Of a DNA stretch of 33,426 bases, positions 1 to 8,087 are shown one piece after another. The stretch comes from Cytophagales bacterium. GTDB lineage: Bacteria > Bacteroidota > Bacteroidia > Cytophagales > Cyclobacteriaceae. The number at the start of each line of letters is the position of its first letter. Position 1 is the first letter of the stretch. The position numbers were made by a program, and so were the translations under genes. The stretch spans positions 1-33,426 of the forward strand of contig DNTA01000223.1 of the NCBI GenBank assembly GCA_003500135.1, given 5' to 3'. Under the pieces are notes generated by a model. The model was not told where the DNA came from and did not search any database. It saw only the letters and a program-made list of their open reading frames with translations.

Positions 1-290
1 ACGAAGGAGGATTTGTTCAACTGAATGTATAATGCTGCCGTAGGGCTATCAACTACCGATCCTGCCCCTAAAATCATATTAGGCAGCTCTTGTAGGGCAA
101 ATTTATTTAACTCGCCAAATACCTCATGGGCAAAATCGCCACGATTTGTGAACTCAAAAACGCGAACCCCTCCATCATAACACGCCTTGAGTACTTTCTT
201 GGCAACTTCCAAATCCTTATGGTAAAACACGGGCGCCATGCCGGTTTCATACATCTGTGTTGCTACGGTTAATCTGCTATACTTTGCCAT
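1..290 (-). CDS. eda: KDPG/KHG aldolase, N-terminal part (truncated by window edge)
   Basis: About 96 N-terminal residues are visible; the C-terminus lies beyond base 1. The start is the ATG at 290. The reading contains MAPVFYH, a CYDGGVRVFEFTNRG stretch and LGAGSV, which fit the class I KDPG aldolase barrel: the Glu in the VFEFTNR strand and the GAGS strand are family hallmarks. The Schiff-base lysine would lie outside the window. The family cleaves 2-keto-3-deoxy-6-phosphogluconate to pyruvate and glyceraldehyde 3-phosphate, the last step of hexuronate breakdown and of the Entner-Doudoroff route. It starts 10 nt after the kdgK stop on the same strand, so it is very likely the last visible gene of the uxaC-kdgK-eda operon. 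The substrate is inferred from family and neighbours. Confidence 0.9.
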   Translation of the reverse strand, partial: MAKYSRLTVATQMYETGMAPVFYHKDLEVAKKVLKACYDGGVRVFEFTNRGDFAHEVFGELNKFALQELPNMILGAGSVVDSPTAALYIQLNKSSF

Positions 291-300
291 AATCATTCTT

Positions 301-1335
301 TTATCTTGATACTCTTCCCGATGCATCACCCTGCATTAGTTTTTCTACTTCTTCAATTGTGACCAGGTTGGCATCTCCATGTATAGTATGTTTCAGGCAC
401 GATGCCGCTACTGCAAAATCAAGCGCCTTCTGGTCGTCCTGATAATGGATCAATCCGTAAATGAGGCCGCCCATAAAAGAGTCGCCACCGCCAACACGGT
501 CAACGATGTGCGTAATTTGATAGGTAGGGGCATGAAATAGTTTTTTGCCATCGTGCAGCACACCCGACCAGGTGTTGTGGCTGGCACTAATTGACCCCCT
601 GAGGGTTGTAATGATCTTCCTGGCCCGCGGAAATCTTTTCATCATTTGTTGACATACCGACAAATAGGCATCTGCCTCCATTGTATCTCCTTTGGTGATG
701 TCCACATTTTCGGGGTGGATGCCAAAGTGGGCGGCGGCATCTTCCTCATTGCCCAAAATGATATCAGTACCGGCTACCAGTGGCTCCATAATCCCCTCCG
801 ATTGTTTCCCGTATTTCCAAAGCTTTTTTCGGTAGTTCAGGTCGCATGAAACGGTTATGCCCATTTTATTGGCCACCTCGATCGCTTCTTTGCAGGCATC
901 GGCAGCTCCTTGTGAAATAGCCGGAGTAATGCCCGTCCAGTGAAACCATTGCGCACTGCCAAATACTTTTTCCCAATCGACCATGCCGGGTTGGATATCT
1001 GACATAGCGGAATGCGCCCGGTCATACACGACCTTGCTGCCGCGGCTGACGGCCCCGGTTTCCAAAAAATAGATGCCCAGCCGCTCGCCACCATACAGTA
1101 CGTGCGCGGTACCCACATTTCTTTTGCGCATTTCCATTATTGCACAAGCGCCAATATCGTTCTGCGGTACGCGGGTTACAAATTCTACGGGAAGGCCATA
1201 GTTGGCCAGCGAAACGGCGACATTGGATTCACCGCCGCCGTATACAACCTCGAATTGGTTGGCCTGAGAAAACCGCTGGTAGCCCGGCGGTGCAAGCCGT
1301 AGCATGATCTCTCCAAATGTGACAATATTTTTCAT
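301..1335 (-). CDS. kdgK: 2-keto-3-deoxygluconate kinase (PfkB/ribokinase family)
   Basis: This 344-residue cytoplasmic sugar kinase fits the PfkB family in length and motifs. The N-terminal substrate loop is GGGESNVAVSLA (residues 33-44). The C-terminal PfkB signature DRVGGGDSFMGG starts at residue 279, with the catalytic-base Asp at about 285 behind the GGG anion hole. The expected reaction is phosphorylation of 2-keto-3-deoxygluconate to KDPG with ATP. The ATG at 1335 lies 13 nt after the uxaC stop, and eda follows 10 nt downstream, so the three genes form one minus-strand operon. Substrate choice rests on this context, because PfkB motifs alone do not separate KDG kinase from fructokinase or ribokinase. 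No defects are visible. Confidence 0.92.
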   Translation of the reverse strand: MKNIVTFGEIMLRLAPPGYQRFSQANQFEVVYGGGESNVAVSLANYGLPVEFVTRVPQNDIGACAIMEMRKRNVGTAHVLYGGERLGIYFLETGAVSRGSKVVYDRAHSAMSDIQPGMVDWEKVFGSAQWFHWTGITPAISQGAADACKEAIEVANKMGITVSCDLNYRKKLWKYGKQSEGIMEPLVAGTDIILGNEEDAAAHFGIHPENVDITKGDTMEADAYLSVCQQMMKRFPRARKIITTLRGSISASHNTWSGVLHDGKKLFHAPTYQITHIVDRVGGGDSFMGGLIYGLIHYQDDQKALDFAVAASCLKHTIHGDANLVTIEEVEKLMQGDASGRVSR

Positions 1336-1348
1336 GGTTTATTCTGGT

Positions 1349-2752
1349 TTATTCATTGAAATCAAAGTACTCCCTGGCGTTGAAATAGGATATATCGGCA
1401 ATAATCTTCCCGATCCAATCCATGTCCTCTGGTAATTCCCCTCTTTCGATATCCTGCCCGAAAAGGTTGCACAAAACACGACGGAAATACTCGTGGCGCG
1501 GATATGACAAAAAGCTTCTTGAATCAGTGAGCATACCAATGAAACAGCTGATCAATCCCATATTGGAGAGGGCATTCATTTGCCGTTTCATCCCATCTTT
1601 TTGATCGAGAAACCACCACCCCGAACCAAACTGGACCTTACCTTTGATCGATCCGTCGTTGTAGTTGCCTACCATGGTAGCAAAAACTTCGTTGTCGGCA
1701 GGGTTCAGATTGTACAGAATGGTTTTAGGTAGATGATTGCTGCTGTCGAGCCGGTTGAAAAAGCGTGACAAATTTTGAGCCTGGGGGAAATCGCCAATGG
1801 AGTCGAAACCGGTGTCCGGACCGATCTCACGTATCATCCGGTCGTTGTTATTTCGCAGTGCGCCGAGGTGAAATTGTTGCGCCCAACCATATTTATGATA
1901 CAGGGTTGATAATTGGTGCAGCACGGCTGCCTGGTAAGCAGCCTCTTCTTCAGGCGAAAGCTTTGATCCATTCAGGGCCTTTCCAAAAGTCTGGTTGACA
2001 TCATTCAATCGAAAATCTGCTCCGAAAATATTTTGCAGGCCATGATCAGAAAGGCGGCAACCGTTTTGATGGAAGAACTCCACTCTTTTTTCCAGTGCCG
2101 TAAAGAGGCCATCAAGATCATTGATCTCCGTTTTGGCTTTTACCGACAGATTGTCAATGTAACTAGTGAATTCACCAGAGCCAATGGAAAAAACTTTATC
2201 AGGCCTGAAAGTCGGACGAACACTTATTTCGAAGTCATCATTTTGCATAGCCATATGATGCTGAAGATCATCGGTCGGGTCATCTGTAGTACAAACGACC
2301 TCAACATTCATGTTGCGCATCATGCCCTGGGTACTTAAATCCGGGTGTTGAAGCATTTCCATTGTCTTGTCAAAAACCTGACCGGAAGTGTCAGGGTTTA
2401 AAGGCTGGTCTATTCCAAAATAGCGATAGAGTTCAAGATGTGTCCAGTGGTATAAAGGGTTTCGTAATGTGTAAGGGACCGTAAGGGCCCATTTTTCAAA
2501 CTTCTCACGGTCTGAGGCGCTACCTGTAATGTATTTTTCTTCGATACCCAAAGTGCGCATGGCCCTCCACTTGTAATGATCGCCGTTAATCCAGACCTGG
2601 GTTATGTTGTCAAAACGCTTATTGGTCGCTATTTCATCGGGAGGAAGGTGGCAATGATAATCGATGATGGGTTGGTTTTTCGCATAATCGTGATAAAGCC
2701 TTTGGGAAAACTTGTTGGTGAGTAGGAAATCTTCGTGTATGATGCTTTTCAT
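1349..2752 (-). CDS. uxaC: Glucuronate (uronate) isomerase
   Basis: UxaC interconverts D-glucuronate and D-fructuronate (also D-galacturonate and D-tagaturonate), the first intracellular step of hexuronate use. The protein shows the characteristic opening HEDFLLTN, then LYHDYAKNQPIIDYHCHLPP with the metal-binding HCH pair, GDHYKWRAMRTLG, NPLYHWTHLEL, and near the C-terminus LTDSRSFLSYPRHEYFRR. An upstream GTG (2776) is open, but the ATG at 2752 gives 467 residues, the usual family length, and starts just before the conserved block, so it is preferred. The gene follows the LacI regulator by 30 nt and precedes kdgK by 13 nt. Fructuronate reductase and mannonate dehydratase, needed to reach KDG, are not in the window and must be encoded elsewhere. 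Confidence 0.96.
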   Translation of the reverse strand: MKSIIHEDFLLTNKFSQRLYHDYAKNQPIIDYHCHLPPDEIATNKRFDNITQVWINGDHYKWRAMRTLGIEEKYITGSASDREKFEKWALTVPYTLRNPLYHWTHLELYRYFGIDQPLNPDTSGQVFDKTMEMLQHPDLSTQGMMRNMNVEVVCTTDDPTDDLQHHMAMQNDDFEISVRPTFRPDKVFSIGSGEFTSYIDNLSVKAKTEINDLDGLFTALEKRVEFFHQNGCRLSDHGLQNIFGADFRLNDVNQTFGKALNGSKLSPEEEAAYQAAVLHQLSTLYHKYGWAQQFHLGALRNNNDRMIREIGPDTGFDSIGDFPQAQNLSRFFNRLDSSNHLPKTILYNLNPADNEVFATMVGNYNDGSIKGKVQFGSGWWFLDQKDGMKRQMNALSNMGLISCFIGMLTDSRSFLSYPRHEYFRRVLCNLFGQDIERGELPEDMDWIGKIIADISYFNAREYFDFNE

Positions 2753-2782
2753 ATTACTGGGATCAATCGGTTGCACAAAATT

Positions 2783-3811
2783 TTAGGTTTTTGACCTTTT
2801 TGATGACTGTCTGATCATCAGTTCGGGTTTTAGATAAATCTTCTGAGCAATATCTGACATGGTATCCCCATTGATCTGTTCCATTAATAATTTGGCGGCA
2901 ATGTGCCCCATTTTATTGCTGTTTTGATCAACCGAGGAAAGTGATGGGTCAAGATATTGCGTAAAAGGCTCGTTGCTGAAGCCCACAATGCCAAATTCGT
3001 CAGGTACGCTTATATTTTGTTCCTTTAAAACCTGTAAGGCGCCGAGTGCCGAAAAGTCACTGGAAGAGAAAAGGGCATCGGGTCTTTGCTTTCCTTTCAA
3101 CAAACGGCAAATACCTTTCCGGCCCTCAGAAACCTGGCTGTTCATTTCAATTATCCACTTTTTATTGATAGGTAATTTATAATCTTCCAGGGCGCTTTGA
3201 TAGCCCCGGAGTCGCTCTTTGTAAATACTGATTTTTTCCGGTCCTGTGAAATGGGCAATGCGCGTATAGCCCTGCCGGATCAGATGCTCAACAGCTTTGT
3301 AAGCGCCCAGAAAATCATCAATCACTACTGAGCAATTGTCGAGGGAGTTGATCAGTCTGTCAAATAATACAACTGAAATACCCTTATCCTGTAAGGCCTT
3401 CAGGTGATCAAAATTAGTTGATTCTTTGGCTGCTGATATGATCATACCTGATACGCGGGCATTTAGTAAGGTTTGTATACTTTGTATTTCATCTTCCAGC
3501 TTTTCATGGGTCTGGCAAATGGTAACATGAAAGCCGGCTTTTTTGGTTTCTTCTTCTACTCCCCTGATGACCGAAGCAAAAAAACTCCGGTCAATAAAAG
3601 GTACAATGATCCCGATCGTATTGGATTTACCCCTGCGCAGCGCGGAGGCCAGTGTGTTGGGTTCGTACCCAAATTTCCTGGCGGTCTCAAAAACCTTTTT
3701 TTTTGTTTTTTCGCTTATGCGTGGATGATCATTTAAGGCACGGGAAACGGTAGAGGCCGTAACGTCGAGTTCCCTGGCCAGATCATGGATGGTATACTTC
3801 TTTTTGATCAT
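2783..3811 (-). CDS. LacI-family transcriptional regulator of the hexuronate operon
   Basis: This 342-residue repressor begins with a LacI helix-turn-helix (YTIHDLARELDVTASTVSRALN, residues about 6-28) followed by the hinge helix region FGYEPN..ASALRRG. A periplasmic-binding-like ligand domain fills the rest, with GIIVPFIDRSFFASVIRG and the C-terminal VGFSNEPFTQYLDPSLSSVDQ typical of the family. An in-frame GTG lies two codons upstream; the ATG at 3811 is chosen because family members start a few residues before the helix-turn-helix. It is the first gene of the operon with uxaC, kdgK and eda, and a LacI-type pseudo-palindrome lies about 60 nt upstream, so autoregulation and control by a uronate or KDG-type inducer are likely. 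The inducer itself cannot be read from the sequence. Confidence 0.93.
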   Translation of the reverse strand: MIKKKYTIHDLARELDVTASTVSRALNDHPRISEKTKKKVFETARKFGYEPNTLASALRRGKSNTIGIIVPFIDRSFFASVIRGVEEETKKAGFHVTICQTHEKLEDEIQSIQTLLNARVSGMIISAAKESTNFDHLKALQDKGISVVLFDRLINSLDNCSVVIDDFLGAYKAVEHLIRQGYTRIAHFTGPEKISIYKERLRGYQSALEDYKLPINKKWIIEMNSQVSEGRKGICRLLKGKQRPDALFSSSDFSALGALQVLKEQNISVPDEFGIVGFSNEPFTQYLDPSLSSVDQNSNKMGHIAAKLLMEQINGDTMSDIAQKIYLKPELMIRQSSKRSKT

Positions 3812-3869
3812 CTGCACAGTTGTTGAGTTTGCTGCACAATGTCAGAGTTTCAGGCATTGTGAAATTTTG

Positions 3870-3891
3870 TGTAAACGATTGCACCAATTTA
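3870..3891 (-). promoter_or_regulatory. Candidate LacI-type operator next to a -7-like element
   Basis: On the minus strand, TGCAATCGTTTACA (3883-3870) has the central CG pseudo-palindrome of LacI/GalR operators. TAAATTGG (3891-3884) lies directly upstream and differs at one position from the Bacteroidota -7 consensus TAnnTTTG. An operator abutting the -7 element would block promoter opening and fits autoregulation of the downstream LacI-uxaC-kdgK-eda operon. The palindrome is seen in the sequence; its role is inferred. No convincing TTTG -33 element at the usual spacing was found. Confidence 0.6.
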
Positions 3892-3970
3892 AAAGAATGT
3901 GTGTAAAACGAAAATAAATGAAAGGAAATTGCCCCGGGTTGATGGGTTTTGGACGGAGCGGAAAGCAATA

Positions 3971-4002
3971 AAAAACCGGATGGTAAGTACCACCCGGCTT
4001 TT
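3971..4002 (-). terminator. Rho-independent terminator after the FAS1 gene
   Basis: Read on the minus strand, a GC-rich hairpin pairs CCGGGTGG with CCATCCGG (one G-U/mismatch position) around a six-base loop and is followed by a run of six T. It lies about 25 nt beyond the FAS1 stop codon at 4027. The A/T arms on both sides could let it work in both directions. Confidence 0.75.
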
Positions 4003-4026
4003 AACCTATCAGACCAGGATATGTAT

Positions 4027-5042
4027 TTAGAGAGTCGGTAATATTACGCGGTTCAACTCGTGGATCACGCCGTTGGTGGCCTGTATATTCAGCGCACTGG
4101 TTTCCAGAGGGGCTACCCTGCCATTTTCATCGACGATAGATGGAGCACCGCTAAGATCGAAGGTTATAGTTCCTCCATTCAAAGCATTCACCATGAGGCC
4201 ATCTGAAAGGTCACTGGAGAACACCCTGCCATCCACAACGTGGTACAGCAATACGTTTGTGAGTATGTCTACCGGAATATCATCGAGACTGGCAAATCCC
4301 AATTCTCCCAACAGATCTATAAAGGCGTCGTTGTTAGGAGCAAAAACATTATAATTGACATCATCAGTGAAAGCGCCTACCAGATCAGCCTTGATCAGGG
4401 CATCTCTCAGAATGCTAAATCGATCGGTACCTACCTCAATATCAACAATGCTATTTGTAGGGGGTAACAGCACACGGTCGATAACATGGATCACACCGTT
4501 GAGGGCACGAAGGTCAGCCCGGATCACCTCAGATTCATTGATAAAAATGCCATTGTTGAAGCTTACTTCTACTGCAGCTCCGTGAAGGGTAGGCACAAAA
4601 CCTTCGGTTAGATCTCTTGAGAAAACTTTTCCATCTACGACATGATATAATAATATTTTGTCCAGATCAGGTACCCGCCCTACATTCCATGGATATATAC
4701 CCAATGAGGCGAAGGCAGCATCGGTTGGTGCAAACACAGTAAGTTTGTTTCTTACTACTGAGTTGAACAAATCTGTCTTTTTAAGCGCAACAAATAGGGT
4801 AAAGAAAGTAGGAATACGTCGTGCTCTATACCTCTTTCTATGTTTCCGCGCTTCTTCCAGACTACTGAAGCCCTCCAGAGGGTCAGTAATAGGGTAGCTC
4901 AATTCTTCATTAAAATTTTCAAGGGTTGTGGGGATGTCCTGTAAATCAGGCTTTGGGGCAACAACATCTTCCCGTTGGTTACATGCAGTAAAAACGAATG
5001 TGAATATTAATACCGCGACAGTACATGGGATAACTTTTTCAT
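4027..5042 (-). CDS. FAS1 (fasciclin) domain lipoprotein, start region frameshifted
   Basis: The body encodes two FAS1 domains with the family H-box twice (LLYHVVDGKVFS and LLYHVVDGRVFS) and the expected NGVIHVIDRVLLPP and NGVIHELNRVILP ends. FAS1 proteins are extracytoplasmic adhesion or matrix proteins. A lipobox ending in FTAC precedes the mature part. The domain frame opens only at a GTG (5190) and has no ATG upstream of the lipobox. The ATG at 5042 is out of frame by one base and hits a stop after 11 codons. Adding one A to the A5 run (5035-5039) gives MKKVIPCTVAVLIF..FTAC, an ideal lipoprotein signal peptide. The gene is therefore either truly frameshifted or carries a sequencing error. 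It is monocistronic, with a terminator behind it. Confidence 0.85.
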
Positions 5043-5234
5043 AGTTATAAGTTTTGGTTGAACATGAATGAAATGTATCAACAAAACCTGCAAACGTTTT
5101 CGGGGTTAGCGTTAGGGATCGAATTTCACTCTGAATTGTTAAATGAGAGGAGCGAATTGTAGAAACAGCAGTGCAGTTTTCAGATTGCACATGCTGTGAT
5201 TAAATACGAAGGATTCATGCAATTTTGAAAACAA

Positions 5235-5263
5235 TTTGTAAATTCATTGGTAAATTATTTTAA
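5235..5263 (+). promoter_or_regulatory. Possible Bacteroidota-type promoter for the DUF481 gene
   Basis: TTTG at 5235-5238 and TATTTTAA at 5256-5263 resemble the -33 and -7 elements (TTTG and TAnnTTTG) with 17 nt between them, slightly short for the family. The elements end 22 nt before the ATG at 5286. This is a pattern match only, in an A/T-rich stretch where chance matches are common. Confidence 0.3.
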
Positions 5264-5285
5264 TAAAAACTATTAACCACGCAAT

Positions 5286-6296
5286 ATGAAATTTTATACC
5301 CTTCTGTTTTCCTTTCTTCTGTTTTCTACGGTTCTCAATGCTCAAATCGATAGTCTGGTCGCCAAAAACGGTGACGTTATCATTGGGGAGATCAAGTCGC
5401 TTGAAAGAGGCGTTATTATCATGGAAACCGATTACAGCGATAGTGATTTTAAGATCGAATGGGATGGTGTGGCCCGCATCTATACCCAAACGCTTTTTAT
5501 AATAAATACCTCTGATGGCAAGAAGTACAATGGAAGTATCCAAAGCGCCTCTGATGAAAATATTCAACTCAACACGTTTGAGTATGGCGTTATCACAACA
5601 AACAAGAACAATTTAGTGTATCTCAAAAACTTTGACCAGGGTTTTTGGAGTCGATTGAGTGTTTCAATCGATCTGGGTTTTTCATTGACGAGGGCCCAGG
5701 ACCTGAGGCAGTATAGTATGAGAGCAAATGCTGGTTATCTAACCAAAAGCTGGCAGTTGCTGGCGAATTACAACTGGGTTCGCTCAACTCAGGCTGAAAC
5801 AGACGACATTAAAAGAACCGACGCTTCAGTGAGTTTCCGGTATTTCCTGGCGAAAAGCTGGAACGCATTCAGTGAACTGAATACCCTTTCCAATACCGAG
5901 CAACAACTGGATTTGCGTTCAACCCTAACGGTAGGTATTGGTAAATTTATATTTCATACCAATAGAACGTACTGGAACTTTGGTGTAGGAATTACTGGTA
6001 ACAATGAGTTTTATTTCGAGTCACAAGATGACCGAAGGAGTTTGGAGGGATTAATTGGAACTGAACTCAATTTGTTTGACATAGGGGATTTGAGTTTGCT
6101 CAGTTCGCTATCGGTCTTTCCCAGCATCACTGAAACCGGACGTTTGCGTACCGACTTCAAATTCGATCTTAAGTACGATCTGCCAAAGGATTTTTATATT
6201 AAAACGGGGCTTACGCTGAATTACGATAACCAACCGGTAGAAGGCACTCCGGAATCGGATTATGTATTTCAAACCAGTTTTGGATGGGAATTGTAA
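5286..6296 (+). CDS. DUF481 family outer-membrane beta-barrel protein
   Basis: This 336-residue protein has a signal peptide (MKFYTLLFSFLLFSTVLNAQ, cleaved after Ala-19). A short N-terminal SH3-like region of 'NGDVIIGEIKSL' and 'DGKKYNGSIQSA' type covers residues 25-105, followed by an amphipathic strand-rich C-terminal half ending in QTSFGWEL. This arrangement matches DUF481 (YdiY-like) proteins, predicted salt-induced outer-membrane barrels of unknown function. It is divergent from the FAS1 gene and ends four bases before the convergent dinB gene. The terminal aromatic/Leu strand fits insertion by the BAM machinery. No enzymatic motif was seen and the actual role is unknown. Confidence 0.8.
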   Translation: MKFYTLLFSFLLFSTVLNAQIDSLVAKNGDVIIGEIKSLERGVIIMETDYSDSDFKIEWDGVARIYTQTLFIINTSDGKKYNGSIQSASDENIQLNTFEYGVITTNKNNLVYLKNFDQGFWSRLSVSIDLGFSLTRAQDLRQYSMRANAGYLTKSWQLLANYNWVRSTQAETDDIKRTDASVSFRYFLAKSWNAFSELNTLSNTEQQLDLRSTLTVGIGKFIFHTNRTYWNFGVGITGNNEFYFESQDDRRSLEGLIGTELNLFDIGDLSLLSSLSVFPSITETGRLRTDFKFDLKYDLPKDFYIKTGLTLNYDNQPVEGTPESDYVFQTSFGWEL

Positions 6297-6299
6297 GAT

Positions 6300-7382
6300 C
6301 TAGAAATTAAGCGTCAGCTGAATGCTTTCATTTTTTTCAATGAAGTTCGATAAGCTAAGGCCAAGCAGTCGAATACCACGCTGATCCATTTCCGTTTCAT
6401 CAAACAGTTCCCTCGCCATTTGTCTGATCTTTTCAGCATCCAACCATTGGTTTACCAGTGTTCGGCTGCGGGTGATCGTCTGGAAATCGCCGTACCTCAG
6501 TTTAAGGGTTAGGGTACGTGCCCTGACCGGTAATCTTTTCAAATCCTCCTCCAGCAGTTCAGCGATATACATCAGCCGCTCCAGCTGTTTGTCGCGGCCA
6601 TAAATGTCCTCATCGAAGGTGCGTTCATTGCCCATCGACTTTCGCTTACGATCGGGCTTTACTTCCCGGTCGTCAATACCCCGGCAGATATGGTAATAGT
6701 AGTGGCCAACTTTCCCAAAAATGTGTGTCAGTGAGGCCAAATCATATTTTTTCAAATCTTTGCCCCTGAAAATACCCATGCGGTGCATTTTCTCCGCCGT
6801 TTTTTTACCAATACCATGAAACCGACCAATGGCCAGTTTTTCGACAAAGTCCGGCCCCTGATCGGGAGTGATCACATATAAGCCATCGGGCTTATCCATA
6901 TCGCTGGCGGTTTTGGCGAGGAATTTATTGTAAGAAACCCCGGCAGAGGCTGTGAGGCCTGTTTTTTCTTTGATTTTCTTCTTAATGTCCCTGGAGATCA
7001 AAGTAGCGGAGGGCAAGCCCGCTTTATTGTGCGTTACGTCGAGGTAGGCTTCGTCCAGTGATAGCGGCTCTACCAGATCGGTGTATTCCAAAAAAACCTC
7101 TCTTATCTCTTTCGACACAGCTTTGTACACATCGAACCGGGGCTTTACAAAAATGATATCAGGACATTGTGAATAGGCAATTTTGGAAGGCATGGCCGAC
7201 TTCACTCCGTACTTTCTCGCTTCATAACTTGCCGCTGCTACCACCCCTCTTTCCCGGCTGCCACCCACGGCTACCGGTTTGCCCTGCAATTCGGGATTAT
7301 CACGCTGCTCGATAGAAGCGTAAAACGCATCCATGTCTACATGAATGATTTTCCTGATATCGTCCGTACTGACTGAAGACAT
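6300..7382 (-). CDS. dinB: DNA polymerase IV (Y-family translesion polymerase)
   Basis: This 360-residue DinB has all the palm-domain metal ligands: DMDAF (Asp16 and Asp18 region) and SLDEAYLDV (Asp110 and Glu111). It also has the fingers ASYEARKYGVKSAMPS, the GVSYNKFLAKTASDMDKPDG motif and a helix-hairpin-helix thumb (FHGIGKKTAEKMHRMGI). The little-finger domain follows. The extreme C-terminus QLTLNF (355-360) fits the beta-clamp binding motif. The enzyme copies past damaged template bases with low fidelity in the SOS/stress response. It converges with the DUF481 gene and diverges from the sigma factor gene. No SOS box is recognisable by eye upstream. The sequence is complete and intact. Confidence 0.96.
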   Translation of the reverse strand: MSSVSTDDIRKIIHVDMDAFYASIEQRDNPELQGKPVAVGGSRERGVVAAASYEARKYGVKSAMPSKIAYSQCPDIIFVKPRFDVYKAVSKEIREVFLEYTDLVEPLSLDEAYLDVTHNKAGLPSATLISRDIKKKIKEKTGLTASAGVSYNKFLAKTASDMDKPDGLYVITPDQGPDFVEKLAIGRFHGIGKKTAEKMHRMGIFRGKDLKKYDLASLTHIFGKVGHYYYHICRGIDDREVKPDRKRKSMGNERTFDEDIYGRDKQLERLMYIAELLEEDLKRLPVRARTLTLKLRYGDFQTITRSRTLVNQWLDAEKIRQMARELFDETEMDQRGIRLLGLSLSNFIEKNESIQLTLNF

Positions 7383-7490
7383 AATTTAAAATACGTAAAT
7401 TATGTACTAATCCTTTTCAAAAAAAAATGAGGTGGATTAAAACTTTTTGGAACATGGCTGCATCCTCTTTATGTAAGCCATGAACTCCGG

Positions 7491-8087
7491 ATGACAAAAC
7501 TATTAAGAGATATCGCATTGGGCCATAGCCAGAGTATTATTGAAAAAGCCAGAAATGGCGATGATAAAGCATTTACCAAGTTGGTCGGACTTTGGTTCAA
7601 AAAGATATATAACTTCTGTCTGAAATATTTCGGCGATCATGACATGGCGATGGAAACGACACAGAAGACGTTTATCGCCCTTTACCAGAACCTGACGGAA
7701 ATAAGGGATACCGAAAGGCTTAAATTCTGGCTTTACAAAGTAGCGCGAAACTATTGCTACGAAGAAGGGCGAAAGCAAAAGAAAACGGGTTTATTATCTA
7801 TTTTTCAAAACCAGGAAGTAGAGCAAAAGCCTGACAGCTATTTTCACCCGGAAAGAAAATTACAAACCATGGAAAAAGAACAATGGGTCAGCAGCTTGTT
7901 GTTGACCCTTCCGGACGAACAGCGTACGGTAATCATCATGAAAGAATATGAAGACATGAAATTCAGGGAGATCGCCGAGGTGCTCGATATATCGGAAAAC
8001 ACCGTGAAGTCGCGGTTGTACTACGGGCTGAAAAGCTTGCGCAAACAAATAGAACAGAGTGGTTACGCATATAAGGAAGAGGTATGA
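7491..8087 (+). CDS. ECF-type RNA polymerase sigma factor
   Basis: This 198-residue sigma-70 family protein has region 2 at about residues 30-95 (core-binding and -10 recognition; FGDHDMAMETTQKTFIALYQN and WLYKVARNYC) and region 4 at about 135-190. Region 4 shows LTLPDEQRTVIIMKEYEDMKFREIAEVLDI followed by the helix-turn-helix SENTVKSRLYYGLKSLRK. Regions 1 and 3 are absent, as in ECF factors. The ATG at 7491 is chosen because the ATG at 7480 reads only four codons. Its stop overlaps the anti-sigma start by four bases (ATGA), so the two are translationally coupled. A GGAAC-like motif upstream (7449-7453) could be an autoregulated ECF -35 element, but this is weak. Its regulon and stimulus are unknown. 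Confidence 0.92.
   Translation: MTKLLRDIALGHSQSIIEKARNGDDKAFTKLVGLWFKKIYNFCLKYFGDHDMAMETTQKTFIALYQNLTEIRDTERLKFWLYKVARNYCYEEGRKQKKTGLLSIFQNQEVEQKPDSYFHPERKLQTMEKEQWVSSLLLTLPDEQRTVIIMKEYEDMKFREIAEVLDISENTVKSRLYYGLKSLRKQIEQSGYAYKEEV

Noticed and set aside
4027..5190. Using the GTG at 5190 as the real start of the FAS1 protein
   Set aside because: The extra residues before the lipobox have no export or domain character and no ATG is in frame; the frameshifted ATG at 5042 explains the signal peptide better.
7449..7472. GGAAC-type ECF autoregulatory promoter before the sigma gene
   Set aside because: Only the -35-like half is present; no convincing partner element at the right spacing, so it was not listed as a feature.
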